A DNA stretch of 30,132 nucleotides from an uncultured Hungatella sp. (GCA_910577935.1 CAJTOT010000039.1:1-30132); one strand, 5' to 3'; numbered from the stretch's first letter, positions 1 through 7,140 are shown. Notes: a model not told the origin generated them from the letters alone. Translations and numbers: made by a program.

Positions 1-2
1 GG

Positions 3-335
3 AAAGATGGGGAAATTACCCAGCAGGACTACCGGGATATGAAAGCCGATTATGAGCGGCAGGCCGCATCCCTCTCGGATATTCTATCCCGGCTGACCGC
101 TGAACGGGCGGAACTGGCAAACGGTGTTGACAACGAGCATCCCGCTCTTGTAGCCTTTATGAAATACCAGAACATTGAAACACTTAACCGGGAAATTCTG
201 ATTGAACTTGTAGACCATATCAAGGTTTACGAAAACGGCAATATCAGCGTGAAATTTAAGTTTTCAGATGAGCTCCGCCGGATTGCCGAGTACATTGAAA
301 TTAACACCACTCAAAACCCCGCTGTGGCGGGCTGA
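3..335 (+). CDS. Large serine recombinase, C-terminal end (5' partial)
   Basis: The frame is open to the left edge of the window, so only the last ~110 residues of the gene are present. They form an acidic, Lys/Arg/Glu-rich helical stretch (residues such as DYRDMKADYERQ and LTAERAEL) followed by a segment around LVDHIKVYENGNISVKFKF. This is the usual C-terminus of large serine recombinases of conjugative and transposable elements of Firmicutes: a coiled-coil region followed by a DUF4368-like tail. The catalytic N-terminal domain lies outside the window. A GC-rich hairpin overlaps the stop codon. A decapitated ABC transporter gene follows at once, which suggests this recombinase gene sits at the right end of the element it mobilises. 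The family call is from pattern recognition and the fragment is short. Confidence 0.75.
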   Translation, partial: KDGEITQQDYRDMKADYERQAASLSDILSRLTAERAELANGVDNEHPALVAFMKYQNIETLNREILIELVDHIKVYENGNISVKFKFSDELRRIAEYIEINTTQNPAVAG

Positions 336-346
336 TTCCCGCCACA
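323..346 (+). terminator. Hairpin at the end of the recombinase gene
   Basis: There is a perfect 9-base inverted repeat, TGTGGCGGG / CCCGCCACA, with a 6-base loop that contains the stop codon. Only a weak T-rich tract follows (AACCTTTCTG), so this is probably an imperfect intrinsic terminator. Confidence 0.5.
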
Positions 347-388
347 AACCTTTCTGACAGTGGGTATTCTTAAAAAGAAACATTCATA

Positions 389-415
389 GGGAAAGAAGTA
401 AAGAGCTTCTTTCCC
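389..415. repeat. 10-bp inverted repeat near the presumed element end
   Basis: GGGAAAGAAG and CTTCTTTCCC form a perfect 10-base stem with a 7-base loop. No T-tract follows on either strand. It lies between the recombinase stop and the first exporter codon, so it may be a subterminal feature of the mobile element or a weak terminator. Confidence 0.4.
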
Positions 416-430
416 TTGTCGGCTTAAACG

Positions 431-565
431 GTGCAACAAAACAAATCGGCGGTTTTTCTCGCTGAAGAGGGAAGAGTCGTGGAGGACGGAAGCCATGAGG
501 AGCTGATGAAAAAGGGTGGTGTATATGCCCGGCTTTACCGGGCTCAGGCGGAGTGGTATCGGTAG
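431..565 (+). pseudogene. 3' fragment of an ABC exporter ATPase gene
   Basis: From about 431 the frame reads ...VFLAEEGRVVEDGSHEELM, then KKGGVYARLYRAQAEWYR and a stop. This is the hallmark C-terminus of MsbA/LmrA-type ABC exporter subunits, the stretch after the H-loop ("G.IvE.GsHeELl...G.Y..ly..Q"). A TAA stop in the same frame at 425 closes the frame upstream. The Walker A, signature and Walker B regions and the membrane domain are all missing. The residues just before FLAEEGR (VQQNKSA) do not fit the family, so the family-like sequence begins at about 450. The likely cause is integration of the element whose recombinase ends at 335. The family assignment is firm; the cause is inference. 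Confidence 0.7.
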
Positions 566-637
566 TCAGCAGGCTGCAGAATAGCGATTACTTATGGGCT
601 TTAGCCTGTTCAATTCAGAAGTTACCTGGGTCAGAGG

Positions 638-666
638 TTGCGGCTTTCCCCAAAATGTGATATAAA
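638..666 (+). promoter_or_regulatory. Putative promoter of the queuosine-salvage operon
   Basis: TTGCGG and TATAAA are separated by 17 bases, placing a transcript start near 673, just ahead of the riboswitch aptamer. The -35 box matches consensus at only three positions. The transcript would begin with a GC-rich hairpin (GCGCGCC / GGCGCGC, about 674-698). Confidence 0.4.
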
Positions 667-700
667 TATAAGCGCGCGCCGGTTTGGATTGAGGCGCGCC

Positions 701-735
701 ACTGGTTCGAGAACCTCCCAGTATAAAAAACTAGG
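701..735 (+). promoter_or_regulatory. preQ1-I riboswitch aptamer
   Basis: Stem P1 is ACTGG (701-705) with CCAGT (718-722). The loop begins TTCGAG. The A-rich tail ATAAAAAACTAGG (723-735) carries the family's near-invariant AAAAAAC-type run. The pseudoknot P2 can form between CCT (714-716) and AGG (733-735). Size and layout match class I preQ1 aptamers, the smallest riboswitches known, and resemble the Thermoanaerobacter type most. Its place upstream of genes for a queuosine hydrolase, a queuosine-precursor transporter and a queuine lyase fits the known regulon. The ligand is inferred from family resemblance. Confidence 0.85.
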
Positions 736-745
736 CAGAAGAAAA

Positions 746-776
746 GGACACGCTGTTTTGATAGGGTGTTGTTTTT
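746..776 (+). terminator. Possible riboswitch-controlled attenuator
   Basis: ACACGCT (748-754) pairs with AGGGTGT (763-769) with one G-G mismatch and an 8-base loop, followed by TGTTTTTG. It lies 11 bases after the aptamer tail, the expected place for a transcriptional expression platform. The stem is weak, so the control mode is tentative. Confidence 0.45.
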
Positions 777-871
777 GCTGTTCTTGAGGTCCGGGAAATC
801 AGGGGGGAGCAGCATGTTTCACAGGCGGTCCTCCTTCCTGGTTTCGTATAATAAGGAAGGAGAGAGCGTTT

Positions 872-1861
872 ATGAAGAGACGAGTGATGATTGACTGTGA
901 TCCGGGGATTGACGACAGCCTGGCTCTGATGCTGGCTTTGTCCATGGAGGAGGAGCTGGAGGTGACAGGCATTACCATCGTGTGCGGCAACAGCCCGGTG
1001 GACATGGGGGCCGCCAACGCGAAGAAGGTGCTGGAGCATATGGGGCGGCTGGATATCCCCGTGTTCAAGGGGGCGGCCAGGCCCCTAGAGAGAGAGTACG
1101 TGGACGCCCTGGACACCCACGGAAGGGACGGCCTGGGGGAGAGCTTTCTGCCGGATGTGGCCGGATATGACCAGGATATGGGAGCGGTGGACTTTCTGGA
1201 GAAAACCGTGAAGGAGGGTCCCTGTTCCGTCATAGCCCTGGGCCCGATGACCAATCTGGCCCTGCTGTATCAGAAGAATCCCGCCGCCTTCGCGCAGATT
1301 GAGGAGATCGTGTCCATGGGCGGGAATTTCAGGAGCCACGGAAACTGTTCTCCCGTGGCGGAGTACAACTACTGGGCGGACCCGGACGGGGCGGCTCTGG
1401 TTTACGAGGCTATGGCAAACCTTGGAAAGAAGATTTCCATGGTGGGGCTTGACGTGACGAGGAAGATCGTTCTGACCCCTGATCTGCTGGAATACATGAA
1501 GCGCCTCAGCCCCGACAGGGGAAAATTTGTTGAGAAGATCACAAAGTTTTATTTTGATTTCCACTGGAGGCAGGAGCGCCTGATCGGCTGTGTCATCAAC
1601 GACCCGCTGGCAGTGGCTTATTTTGCGGACAGAACCCTCTGCGAGGGGACGGAGGCTTATGTGCAGGTGGAGACGGAGGGAATTTCCATAGGACAGACCG
1701 TGGTGGACTCTATGGGATTTTACGGGAAACATCCCAACGCCCTGGTGCTCACCGCCACGGACCCGGTCAGATTTTTCAGCCTGTTTTTCGGAAGGCTTCT
1801 GGGGCTGGAGGAGAGCGGGCTTGACCTGATTCCTGCTCTGGTAAAGGAGGTGGGACGATGA
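872..1861 (+). CDS. queK: Nucleoside hydrolase, probable queuosine hydrolase QueK
   Basis: This 329-residue cytoplasmic protein belongs to the inosine/uridine-preferring nucleoside hydrolase (IunH) family. The N-terminus carries the Ca2+-binding signature DCDPGIDD (residues 8-15), and the C-terminal half has the second metal/substrate region around CVINDPLAVAYF. Family members split the N-glycosidic bond of nucleosides to free base and ribose. The preQ1 riboswitch upstream and the overlapping transporter and radical SAM genes point to queuosine as substrate, releasing queuine, as described for the dedicated nucleosidase of Clostridioides difficile. The start has a strong ribosome site (AAGGAAGGAGAG). 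Its stop overlaps the next start by four bases (ATGA), so translation is probably coupled. The family is certain; the substrate rests on context. Confidence 0.85.
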   Translation: MKRRVMIDCDPGIDDSLALMLALSMEEELEVTGITIVCGNSPVDMGAANAKKVLEHMGRLDIPVFKGAARPLEREYVDALDTHGRDGLGESFLPDVAGYDQDMGAVDFLEKTVKEGPCSVIALGPMTNLALLYQKNPAAFAQIEEIVSMGGNFRSHGNCSPVAEYNYWADPDGAALVYEAMANLGKKISMVGLDVTRKIVLTPDLLEYMKRLSPDRGKFVEKITKFYFDFHWRQERLIGCVINDPLAVAYFADRTLCEGTEAYVQVETEGISIGQTVVDSMGFYGKHPNALVLTATDPVRFFSLFFGRLLGLEESGLDLIPALVKEVGR

Positions 1862-2532
1862 AAAAGAAGAAACTGACATCGTTTCAGCTGTGCCTGGTGG
1901 CCATGGCAGTGGGAGTCAACGTGGCGGGAGGGCAGCTGGCCCTTCTGCTGAAGCTGCCCATCTACTTGGACAGTGTGGGAACCATATTGACAGGCGCCCT
2001 ACTGGGGCCGTGGCTGGGTATGGTGCCGAACCTGCTCAGCGGCATCATCATGGGTATGACAACGGATATCTACTCCCTGTATTTTGCCCCGGTGGGCATG
2101 GTTACAGGGTTTATGGCCGGACTTGTGTGGAAAAAATGGCTTGGCGGCGGAGGAAGAGCCGCTGCGGGGGAAACGGCCGGGGCAGGAGGAACGGCTGAGG
2201 TGAGGAGAAAGGCCGGGGCGGGAGGAACGGCCGCCCCGGGAAGGAAGCTGTGGCTGGCGGCCCTGGCGGTGGCAGTGCCGGGAACTATGGTCAGCTCCAC
2301 AATCTGCGCCGCGGTGTTCGGAGGAATCACCTCCTCCGGCTCCACGGTTCTGGTGCAGCTTCTGGCGAGGACGCCTCTGGGCATGACTGCCAGCATCTTT
2401 CTGGTGCAGATCGTCACCGACTATGCGGACAGGGCCGTCAGCATGTTTCTGGTGGCCAGGTTTTTGAGAGCGCTTCCCGCCGGCCTGAAGGAAAAATGGA
2501 GAGGAGAGGGGAGAGATGGGAGTGCCGGATGA
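1858..2532 (+). CDS. qrtT: ECF transporter S component, probable queuosine-precursor transporter QrtT
   Basis: This 224-residue membrane protein has about five or six hydrophobic segments and looks like an S (substrate-binding) component of an energy-coupling factor importer. The N-terminal stretch LPIYLDSVGTILTGALLGPW and the following GMVPNLLSG motif are typical of the family. It would use shared EcfA/EcfA'/EcfT modules encoded elsewhere; none is in this window. Its neighbours make queuine or queuosine the likely cargo (QrtT type). A cytoplasmic loop at about residues 97-130 is low in complexity and carries two copies of AGAGGTA; this is unusual for so compact a fold. It overlaps both its upstream and downstream genes. 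Confidence 0.8.
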   Translation: MKKKKLTSFQLCLVAMAVGVNVAGGQLALLLKLPIYLDSVGTILTGALLGPWLGMVPNLLSGIIMGMTTDIYSLYFAPVGMVTGFMAGLVWKKWLGGGGRAAAGETAGAGGTAEVRRKAGAGGTAAPGRKLWLAALAVAVPGTMVSSTICAAVFGGITSSGSTVLVQLLARTPLGMTASIFLVQIVTDYADRAVSMFLVARFLRALPAGLKEKWRGEGRDGSAG

Positions 2533-3214
2533 GCGGTACAGCCGCATAACCGACAAAAACAGGAGGGAGATATGCCTGCTCAGGGGATTTCCCTGCAAAT
2601 GGGGAAAATGCGCCTTCTGCGATTACATAGATGACAACGGCAGGGACCAGGCTGCCATGGAACGGCTGAACCGTCAGGTTCTGTCCCGGGTCACAGGGGA
2701 ATTTGGGGTTCTGGAGGTGATCAATTCAGGGAGCTGTTTTGAGCTGCCGGAAGGCACCCTCCAGGATATTGCCGGCGTGATAGAAGAGAAGCATATCGAA
2801 AAACTGTTTTTTGAGTCCCACTGGATGTACCGGGGACATTTGGATGAGATGAGGAGACGGATGGGGGTTCCCATCGTGTTTAAAATCGGGGTGGAGACAT
2901 TTGACAGGGATTTCAGAGAAAAGGCGCTGAACAAGCACGCGGATTTCCAGAGTCCCCAGGAGGTGGCGGAGTACTTTGACTCTCCTTGTCTCATGGTGGG
3001 AATCCAGGGGCAGACTAAGGAGATGATCGCCCGGGATATAGAGTATCTGAAAAAATACTTTCAATTAGGCACGGTGAACGTGTATAATAATAACACCACC
3101 CCCGTCAGAAGAGACGAGGAGTTGGTGAGGTGGTTTATGGAGGAGTATTCCTGGCTGAGGGAAGACCCGTCAGTGGAGGTGCTCTATGAGATTACAGACT
3201 TCGGAGTGGGGTGA
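2516..3214 (+). CDS. queL: Radical SAM protein, probable queuine lyase QueL
   Basis: This 232-residue protein has a short radical SAM core. The cysteine cluster is C27-x4-C32-x2-C35 (within GFPCKWGKCAFCDY), one residue longer in the first spacing than the usual CX3CX2C. Later core strands show FKIGVETFDRDFREKALNK and the NVYNNNTTPVRRD region. In Clostridioides difficile a newly defined radical SAM subgroup, encoded beside an ECF transporter and a nucleosidase, converts queuine to preQ1, which then re-enters tRNA modification through TGT and QueA. The same three-gene arrangement is seen here, under a preQ1 riboswitch. The gene overlaps qrtT by 17 bases. The family is clear from sequence; the precise reaction is inferred from the neighbourhood and the protein's small size. 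Confidence 0.8.
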   Translation: MGVPDERYSRITDKNRREICLLRGFPCKWGKCAFCDYIDDNGRDQAAMERLNRQVLSRVTGEFGVLEVINSGSCFELPEGTLQDIAGVIEEKHIEKLFFESHWMYRGHLDEMRRRMGVPIVFKIGVETFDRDFREKALNKHADFQSPQEVAEYFDSPCLMVGIQGQTKEMIARDIEYLKKYFQLGTVNVYNNNTTPVRRDEELVRWFMEEYSWLREDPSVEVLYEITDFGVG

Positions 3215-3258
3215 AAGGCAGCCGGCACAGGGCTTTTGAGAGAAGGAGAGGATGATCG

Positions 3259-4029
3259 ATGGATATTGTGAGGGTTCGGAATGTTGTGATCGGGAACGGG
3301 AGGCCAAAGATCTGCGTGCCTATCGTATCGGTGACCCAGGAGGAGATTCTGGAGGATGCCGGGGAGCTTTTGGAGCTTCCCGTGGATATTGCGGAGTGGA
3401 GGGCTGACTGGTATGAAGACGTGGGGGATCTGTCCAAGGTGCTGGACACGGCAAAGAGGCTGAGGGAGCGCCTGGGGGACATTCCGCTGCTGTTTACCTT
3501 CCGCACCGCCAAGGAGGGAGGGGAGAAGTCCCTGGAGACAGAGGACTATGTGGCCCTCAACAAGGCGGCTGCCGAGAGCGGTTTCGTGGATATGCTGGAT
3601 GTGGAGCTGTTCACAGGCGACCGGGAGGTAATGTCCCTCATCGAGTTTGCCCACCGGCATCAGGTGCGGGTCATCGTGTCCAGCCATGATTTCAGGAAGA
3701 CTCCCTCCAGGGAGACGATTCTGGGACGGCTGAGAAAGATGCAGGAGCTGGGGGCGGACATCCCCAAGATCGCGGTGATGCCCCAGATCAAAAATGATGT
3801 CCTCGCCCTTCTGGCAGCCACGGTTGAGATGAGCGAGCAGTACGCCAGAGTGCCGATTATTACCATGTCCATGGCGGGAACCGGGGTGGTCAGCCGCCTG
3901 GCGGGGGAGACCTTCGGATCGGCGGTGACTTACGGATCGGCGGGAAAGCAGTCGGCCCCCGGACAGGTGGCAGTGGAGGAACTGTCCAGGATATTGAACC
4001 TGATCCACGACTGCCAGGAGAACGGATAG
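3259..4029 (+). CDS. aroD: 3-dehydroquinate dehydratase, type I
   Basis: A 256-residue cytoplasmic enzyme that dehydrates 3-dehydroquinate to 3-dehydroshikimate, the third step of the shikimate pathway. All class I residues are visible: E46 and R48 (EWR), R82, the general base H143 in SSHDF, the Schiff-base lysine K170 in IPKIAVMP, R213, and S232/Q236 in KQSAPGQ. The numbering matches the Salmonella enzyme. It is full length. It starts 44 bases after queL behind GAGAAGGAGAG. No other shikimate gene is near, so it may simply ride on the same transcript. Confidence 0.95.
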   Translation: MDIVRVRNVVIGNGRPKICVPIVSVTQEEILEDAGELLELPVDIAEWRADWYEDVGDLSKVLDTAKRLRERLGDIPLLFTFRTAKEGGEKSLETEDYVALNKAAAESGFVDMLDVELFTGDREVMSLIEFAHRHQVRVIVSSHDFRKTPSRETILGRLRKMQELGADIPKIAVMPQIKNDVLALLAATVEMSEQYARVPIITMSMAGTGVVSRLAGETFGSAVTYGSAGKQSAPGQVAVEELSRILNLIHDCQENG

Positions 4030-4087
4030 AAGAAGCGGGAGAAGCATGGCGGATACATAGAGGAGACGGGAGAAAGGAGGAAGGGCG

Positions 4088-4771
4088 GTGGGATTTAACG
4101 AGAAGACTCACGCTTACATCGCGGCAAAATATTATGTGTATCTGAAGGAAGCCTTCAAAGAGAGGGGCGTGCAGGCATTCATCCACGGGACACAGCATTA
4201 TGCCATGCAGAGGGGCAGAAGGATGGCTCAACGGGCTATCCGGGACGGACAGGAGCTGACGCAGGCGGCCTATAATTACTATGGAGAATGGGTCGGCACG
4301 GAGGAGGCGCGGGCCCAGGGCTGCCAGAACCAGTCGGAGCTGATGCCCGACGGCTCTCTGAAGATCACCCGGTGCCCGTGGCACGCCCAGTTTCGGGAGA
4401 TGGGGCTCACGGAGGCGGGGACGGTGTACTGCCGCTATCTGGACGAGGCCATCTCCAGAGGGTTCAACCCGGAGCTGGGCTATGTTGTGGATCAGACGCT
4501 TCACACCTCCGACTGCTGCATTCACCGCCTGGCCGCGGGGAATATGGGAGAGGGGAGCGGGAGGGGAAAGAATCCCGGAGGGCTCAGGAGTTTTGAGTAC
4601 CACTGCGCCCATCTGTACTGGGCTTACAGCCAGGTGACGGCCGCCATCTTCCGGAGCCTGGGAGAAGGGGTATGCCGGAAGGTTCTGGAAGATTTCGCCC
4701 AGGATTACGGAAGAGAGATGGCAGACATTCTCTGGGGATACAGGGAGAGGGATTTTAATGTCTGCGATTGA
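4088..4771 (+). CDS. L-2-amino-thiazoline-4-carboxylate hydrolase family protein
   Basis: This 227-residue protein has no signal peptide or membrane segment. The central motif CPWHAQFREMGL, then YCRYLDEAISRGFNPEL and SDCCIHRL, match the ATC hydrolase family, where conserved Cys, Asp and His residues lie in that order. Named members open a thiazoline ring on the route to L-cysteine, but most homologues have no proven substrate. The start is GTG, supported by AAAGGAGG just upstream. The 3' end overlaps the FecCD-type permease gene by 14 bases, so the protein is probably co-made with that transporter. A role in handling an imported thiazoline-containing compound such as a metallophore is speculation. 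Confidence 0.7.
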   Translation: MGFNEKTHAYIAAKYYVYLKEAFKERGVQAFIHGTQHYAMQRGRRMAQRAIRDGQELTQAAYNYYGEWVGTEEARAQGCQNQSELMPDGSLKITRCPWHAQFREMGLTEAGTVYCRYLDEAISRGFNPELGYVVDQTLHTSDCCIHRLAAGNMGEGSGRGKNPGGLRSFEYHCAHLYWAYSQVTAAIFRSLGEGVCRKVLEDFAQDYGREMADILWGYRERDFNVCD

Positions 4772-5780
4772 CAGAAAGAGGGGAAGAAGGAGAGGGGGCA
4801 GAGGGGGCGCCTTGCTGTGCCTGGTGTTCCTGTTTTTCCTTGTCCTGTTTCTCTCCCTGGCTGCGGGGGCGGTGACGGTCTCCCTCTCCGACATGGCCGC
4901 GGTGGTCATGGGGAGGGGGAAGGCGAGCCACGAGGCGATTCTTATCCATATCCGGGTTCCCAGAACCGCCGCCTGCGCCCTGGCGGGAGGCGGTCTGGCG
5001 GTGTCAGGGGTGGTGATCCAGAATGTGCTCCAAAATCCTCTGGCAGGCCCTAATATTATCGGGGTGAACGCGGGGGCCGGCTTCGCCGTGGTCCTGTGCA
5101 GTTTTTTCTTTCCCCTGGCTTACCGGGCCATCCCCCTGGCGGCATTTGGGGGGGCCTTGTGCGCCGTGCTGTTCATCTACGCTCTTGCCAGAAAGACCGG
5201 CGCCTCCAGGATAACCCTGGTCCTGGCGGGAGTGTCGGTGAACAGCCTGCTGAACGCCGCGTCGGACATGGTTCACACCTTTGGAAACGACACCCTGACC
5301 AGCACCTACAGCTTCCGGCTGGGAGGGTTTTCGGCAATCAGCGTCCAGGTGCTGATACCGGCGGGGATTCTCATCGGAATCGGAATCCTGGTGGTGTGCC
5401 TCCTGGGAAATGAGCTGGAGATCTTGTCCCTGGGGGAGCAGGTGGCTTCCTCCGTGGGCCTCGGCGCCAGGCGCTTCCGGTTTCTGTTCCTGGTGCTGGC
5501 CGCGGTGCTGGCGGGGGCCAGTGTGAGCTTTGCGGGCCTTCTGGGATTTGTAGGGCTCATCGCGCCCCACATGGCAAGGCGGATGGTGGGGGAGGAATGC
5601 CGGTATCTGCTGCCCTTCTCGGCGCTGTTCGGGGCATGCTTTGTCATGGCCTGCGACCTGGCGGCCAGGACCCTGTGGTCTCCCTACGAGATCCCCACGG
5701 GGATTCTCCTCTCCTTTGTGGGAGCGCCTTTCTTCCTGTACCTGCTGTTTCGCCAGAAGAGGAGGAGAAGCCATGATTAG
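4758..5780 (+). CDS. FecCD-family ABC transporter permease (iron/siderophore/cobalamin type)
   Basis: This 340-residue integral membrane protein has about ten hydrophobic helices and a basic N-terminus (RKRGRRRGGRGG). Family motifs include IRVPRTAACALAGGGLAVSG, then NPLAGPNIIGVNAGAGF, and near the end GFVGLIAPHMARRMVG and PYEIPTGILLSFVGAPFFLYLL. It forms the channel of a type II importer for ferric siderophores, heme or cobalamin; the cargo cannot be read from the sequence. It overlaps the ATC hydrolase-like gene before it and the ATPase gene after it. No substrate-binding lipoprotein is encoded nearby, which is unusual for this class. Confidence 0.9.
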   Translation: MSAIDRKRGRRRGGRGGALLCLVFLFFLVLFLSLAAGAVTVSLSDMAAVVMGRGKASHEAILIHIRVPRTAACALAGGGLAVSGVVIQNVLQNPLAGPNIIGVNAGAGFAVVLCSFFFPLAYRAIPLAAFGGALCAVLFIYALARKTGASRITLVLAGVSVNSLLNAASDMVHTFGNDTLTSTYSFRLGGFSAISVQVLIPAGILIGIGILVVCLLGNELEILSLGEQVASSVGLGARRFRFLFLVLAAVLAGASVSFAGLLGFVGLIAPHMARRMVGEECRYLLPFSALFGACFVMACDLAARTLWSPYEIPTGILLSFVGAPFFLYLLFRQKRRRSHD

Positions 5781-6540
5781 ATGTGAAAATCTCACTGCCG
5801 GGTACGGAAAAAGGCAGATTCTCAAAGACATCACCTGGGAGGCGGAGACCGGGAAGCTGACTGTGGTGGTGGGGCCCAACGGGTGCGGGAAGAGCACCCT
5901 CTTAAAATCCTTCATGGGTCAGACAGCTGTCTGGGGCGGGGGACTGTACCTGGATGGGAGGCCGGTGTCCGCGTGGAGCCCGAGAGAGACGGCGAGGCGG
6001 GTGTCCTATGTTCCCCAGAGCAGAAACGACGTGAGCCTGTCGGTGTCCAGGATGGTGCTCCACGGCCGCTTCCCATACATCGTCTATCCAAGGCACTACA
6101 CGGCCGAGGATTACCGCAAGGTGGAGTGGGCGCTGGAGAAGACAGGCATCAGCGGGCTGGGGGACTGCCTCATGTCGGAGCTGTCCGGCGGGGAGAAACA
6201 GAAGGCTTATCTGTCCATGGCCCTGGCCCAGGACGCGCCGGTGATGATTCTGGATGAACCCACCACTTACCTGGACATATCCTGTCAGCTGGAGCTGATG
6301 GAGCTTTTGAAGGGCCTGACAGAAGAGGGGAAGACGGTGATTGCCGTGCTCCACGACCTGGCCCAGGGGCTGACATACGGGGACCGGATGCTGGTGATGG
6401 AGAGAGGAGAGAAGGCGGCCTATGGGACGCCGGAGGAGATATTTGAGAGCGGGCAGCTGGACAGGGTCTTCGGGCTGAAGATTCATGCCGGAACTCACGG
6501 GCAGGGGGGACGGCATTATTGGTTTGAGCACAGGAAGTGA
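5773..6540 (+). CDS. FepC/FecE-type ABC transporter ATP-binding protein
   Basis: A 255-residue cytoplasmic ATPase partner of the permease. It has Walker A GPNGCGKS (34-41), a Q-loop in VSYVPQSRNDVSLSV, the signature LSGGEKQKAYLSMALAQ, Walker B MILDEPTTYLD and switch histidine VLHDL. The frame is open further upstream to 5641, but the ATG at 5773 begins the family-typical MIRCENLTAGYGKRQ and overlaps the permease stop by eight bases, so it is chosen as the start. The chain length is normal for FepC-like subunits. A strong terminator follows 25 bases after the stop and closes the transcription unit. Confidence 0.92.
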   Translation: MIRCENLTAGYGKRQILKDITWEAETGKLTVVVGPNGCGKSTLLKSFMGQTAVWGGGLYLDGRPVSAWSPRETARRVSYVPQSRNDVSLSVSRMVLHGRFPYIVYPRHYTAEDYRKVEWALEKTGISGLGDCLMSELSGGEKQKAYLSMALAQDAPVMILDEPTTYLDISCQLELMELLKGLTEEGKTVIAVLHDLAQGLTYGDRMLVMERGEKAAYGTPEEIFESGQLDRVFGLKIHAGTHGQGGRHYWFEHRK

Positions 6541-6564
6541 TATGGTTATTTAAAAGCTTTTAAA

Positions 6565-6595
6565 GGTGGATCACGAACATGGTCCATCTTTTTTT
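6565..6595 (+). terminator. Intrinsic terminator of the FecCD-type operon
   Basis: GGTGGATC (6565-6572) pairs with GGTCCATC (6581-6588) through two G-U wobbles and an 8-base loop, followed by seven T. A 16-base perfect palindrome, TTTAAAAGCTTTTAAA, lies directly upstream at 6549-6564. Confidence 0.85.
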
Positions 6596-6596
6596 G

Positions 6597-6840
6597 ATGG
6601 GAAAACGCTCCGTGAAACATTCTGTTTCGGAATTGATGGAGCAGGAAATAGAATGGAAAGAGCGTATGATGTGAACCGCGATATCCCCACTGCCGCGGGC
6701 TGGCGGCTGGGAATTGAGGGCTCCGGGTTCTCTGACAAGAGCCTGTTTGTGCTGCGCATCGATGACAGGAAATGTATGGGTACGCAGCGAGGACGGAGCT
6801 TTTAAGGAGAGGGAGATGGAGGATTTTAAGCGGCGGCGAC
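6597..6840 (+). other. Intergenic stretch with an unsupported short frame
   Basis: A frame ending at 6805 reads ...AYDVNRDIPTAAGWRLGIEGSGFSD and has codon use like its neighbours. Its only ATG (6566) lies inside the terminator stem, and no ribosome site is visible. No family is recognised. It may be the tail of a decayed gene. I see no promoter or RNA gene here. Confidence 0.25.
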
Positions 6841-6892
6841 GATTCCTGTCTGTTGTGGTTTTGCCCTTTTTGGGCAGGTAACAACTGTTCGG

Positions 6893-7100
6893 GCAGCTCT
6901 GTGTGGTTTTGGCAGATTGCGTCCGCTTTGGCAACCTCTGTGCGGTCTTGGAAGGTTGCGGTCGCTTTGGCAACCTCTGTGCGGTTTCGGAAGGTTGCGT
7001 CCGTTCGGGCAACCTCTGCGCGGTTCCGGCAGGTTGCGGCTGTTCAGACAACCTCTGTGCGATTTCGATAGGTTGTAATCGTTCAGATACCTCATGAACA
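6893..7100. repeat. Tandem array of ~39-bp units, most able to form a hairpin
   Basis: The motif CAACCTCTGYGCG recurs at 6932, 6971, 7010 and 7049, exactly 39 bases apart, with worn copies starting at 6893 and 7088. Most units contain AGGTTGC facing GCAACCT across a ~10-base loop. All frames stay open because 39 is divisible by three, but no frame has a convincing start, and the predicted 13-residue peptides (for example GNLCAVSEGCVRF) match nothing I know. It is best read as a non-coding hairpin array between two transcription units. Confidence 0.8.
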
Positions 7101-7140
7101 GTTCCGGAAGGTTTACAGCAGCCGGCAAAAAAGAAAGTGG

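Noticed and set aside
3184..4047. Minus-strand frame of 287 codons over aroD
   Set aside because: It mirrors a gene with all catalytic residues of type I dehydroquinase. Long antisense frames are expected in GC-rich sequence, and it has no ribosome site or family resemblance.
5641..5772. Upstream extension of the FepC-like ATPase
   Set aside because: These codons overlap the permease C-terminus in another frame; the family start and ATG at 5773 fit better.
6893..7100. CRISPR array
   Set aside because: The units are contiguous and nearly identical along their whole length, with no unique spacers and no cas genes nearby.
6560..7128. Repeat-containing protein frames on either strand over the 39-bp array
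   Set aside because: All frames stay open because the unit is divisible by three. None has a convincing ribosome site, and the peptides match no family.
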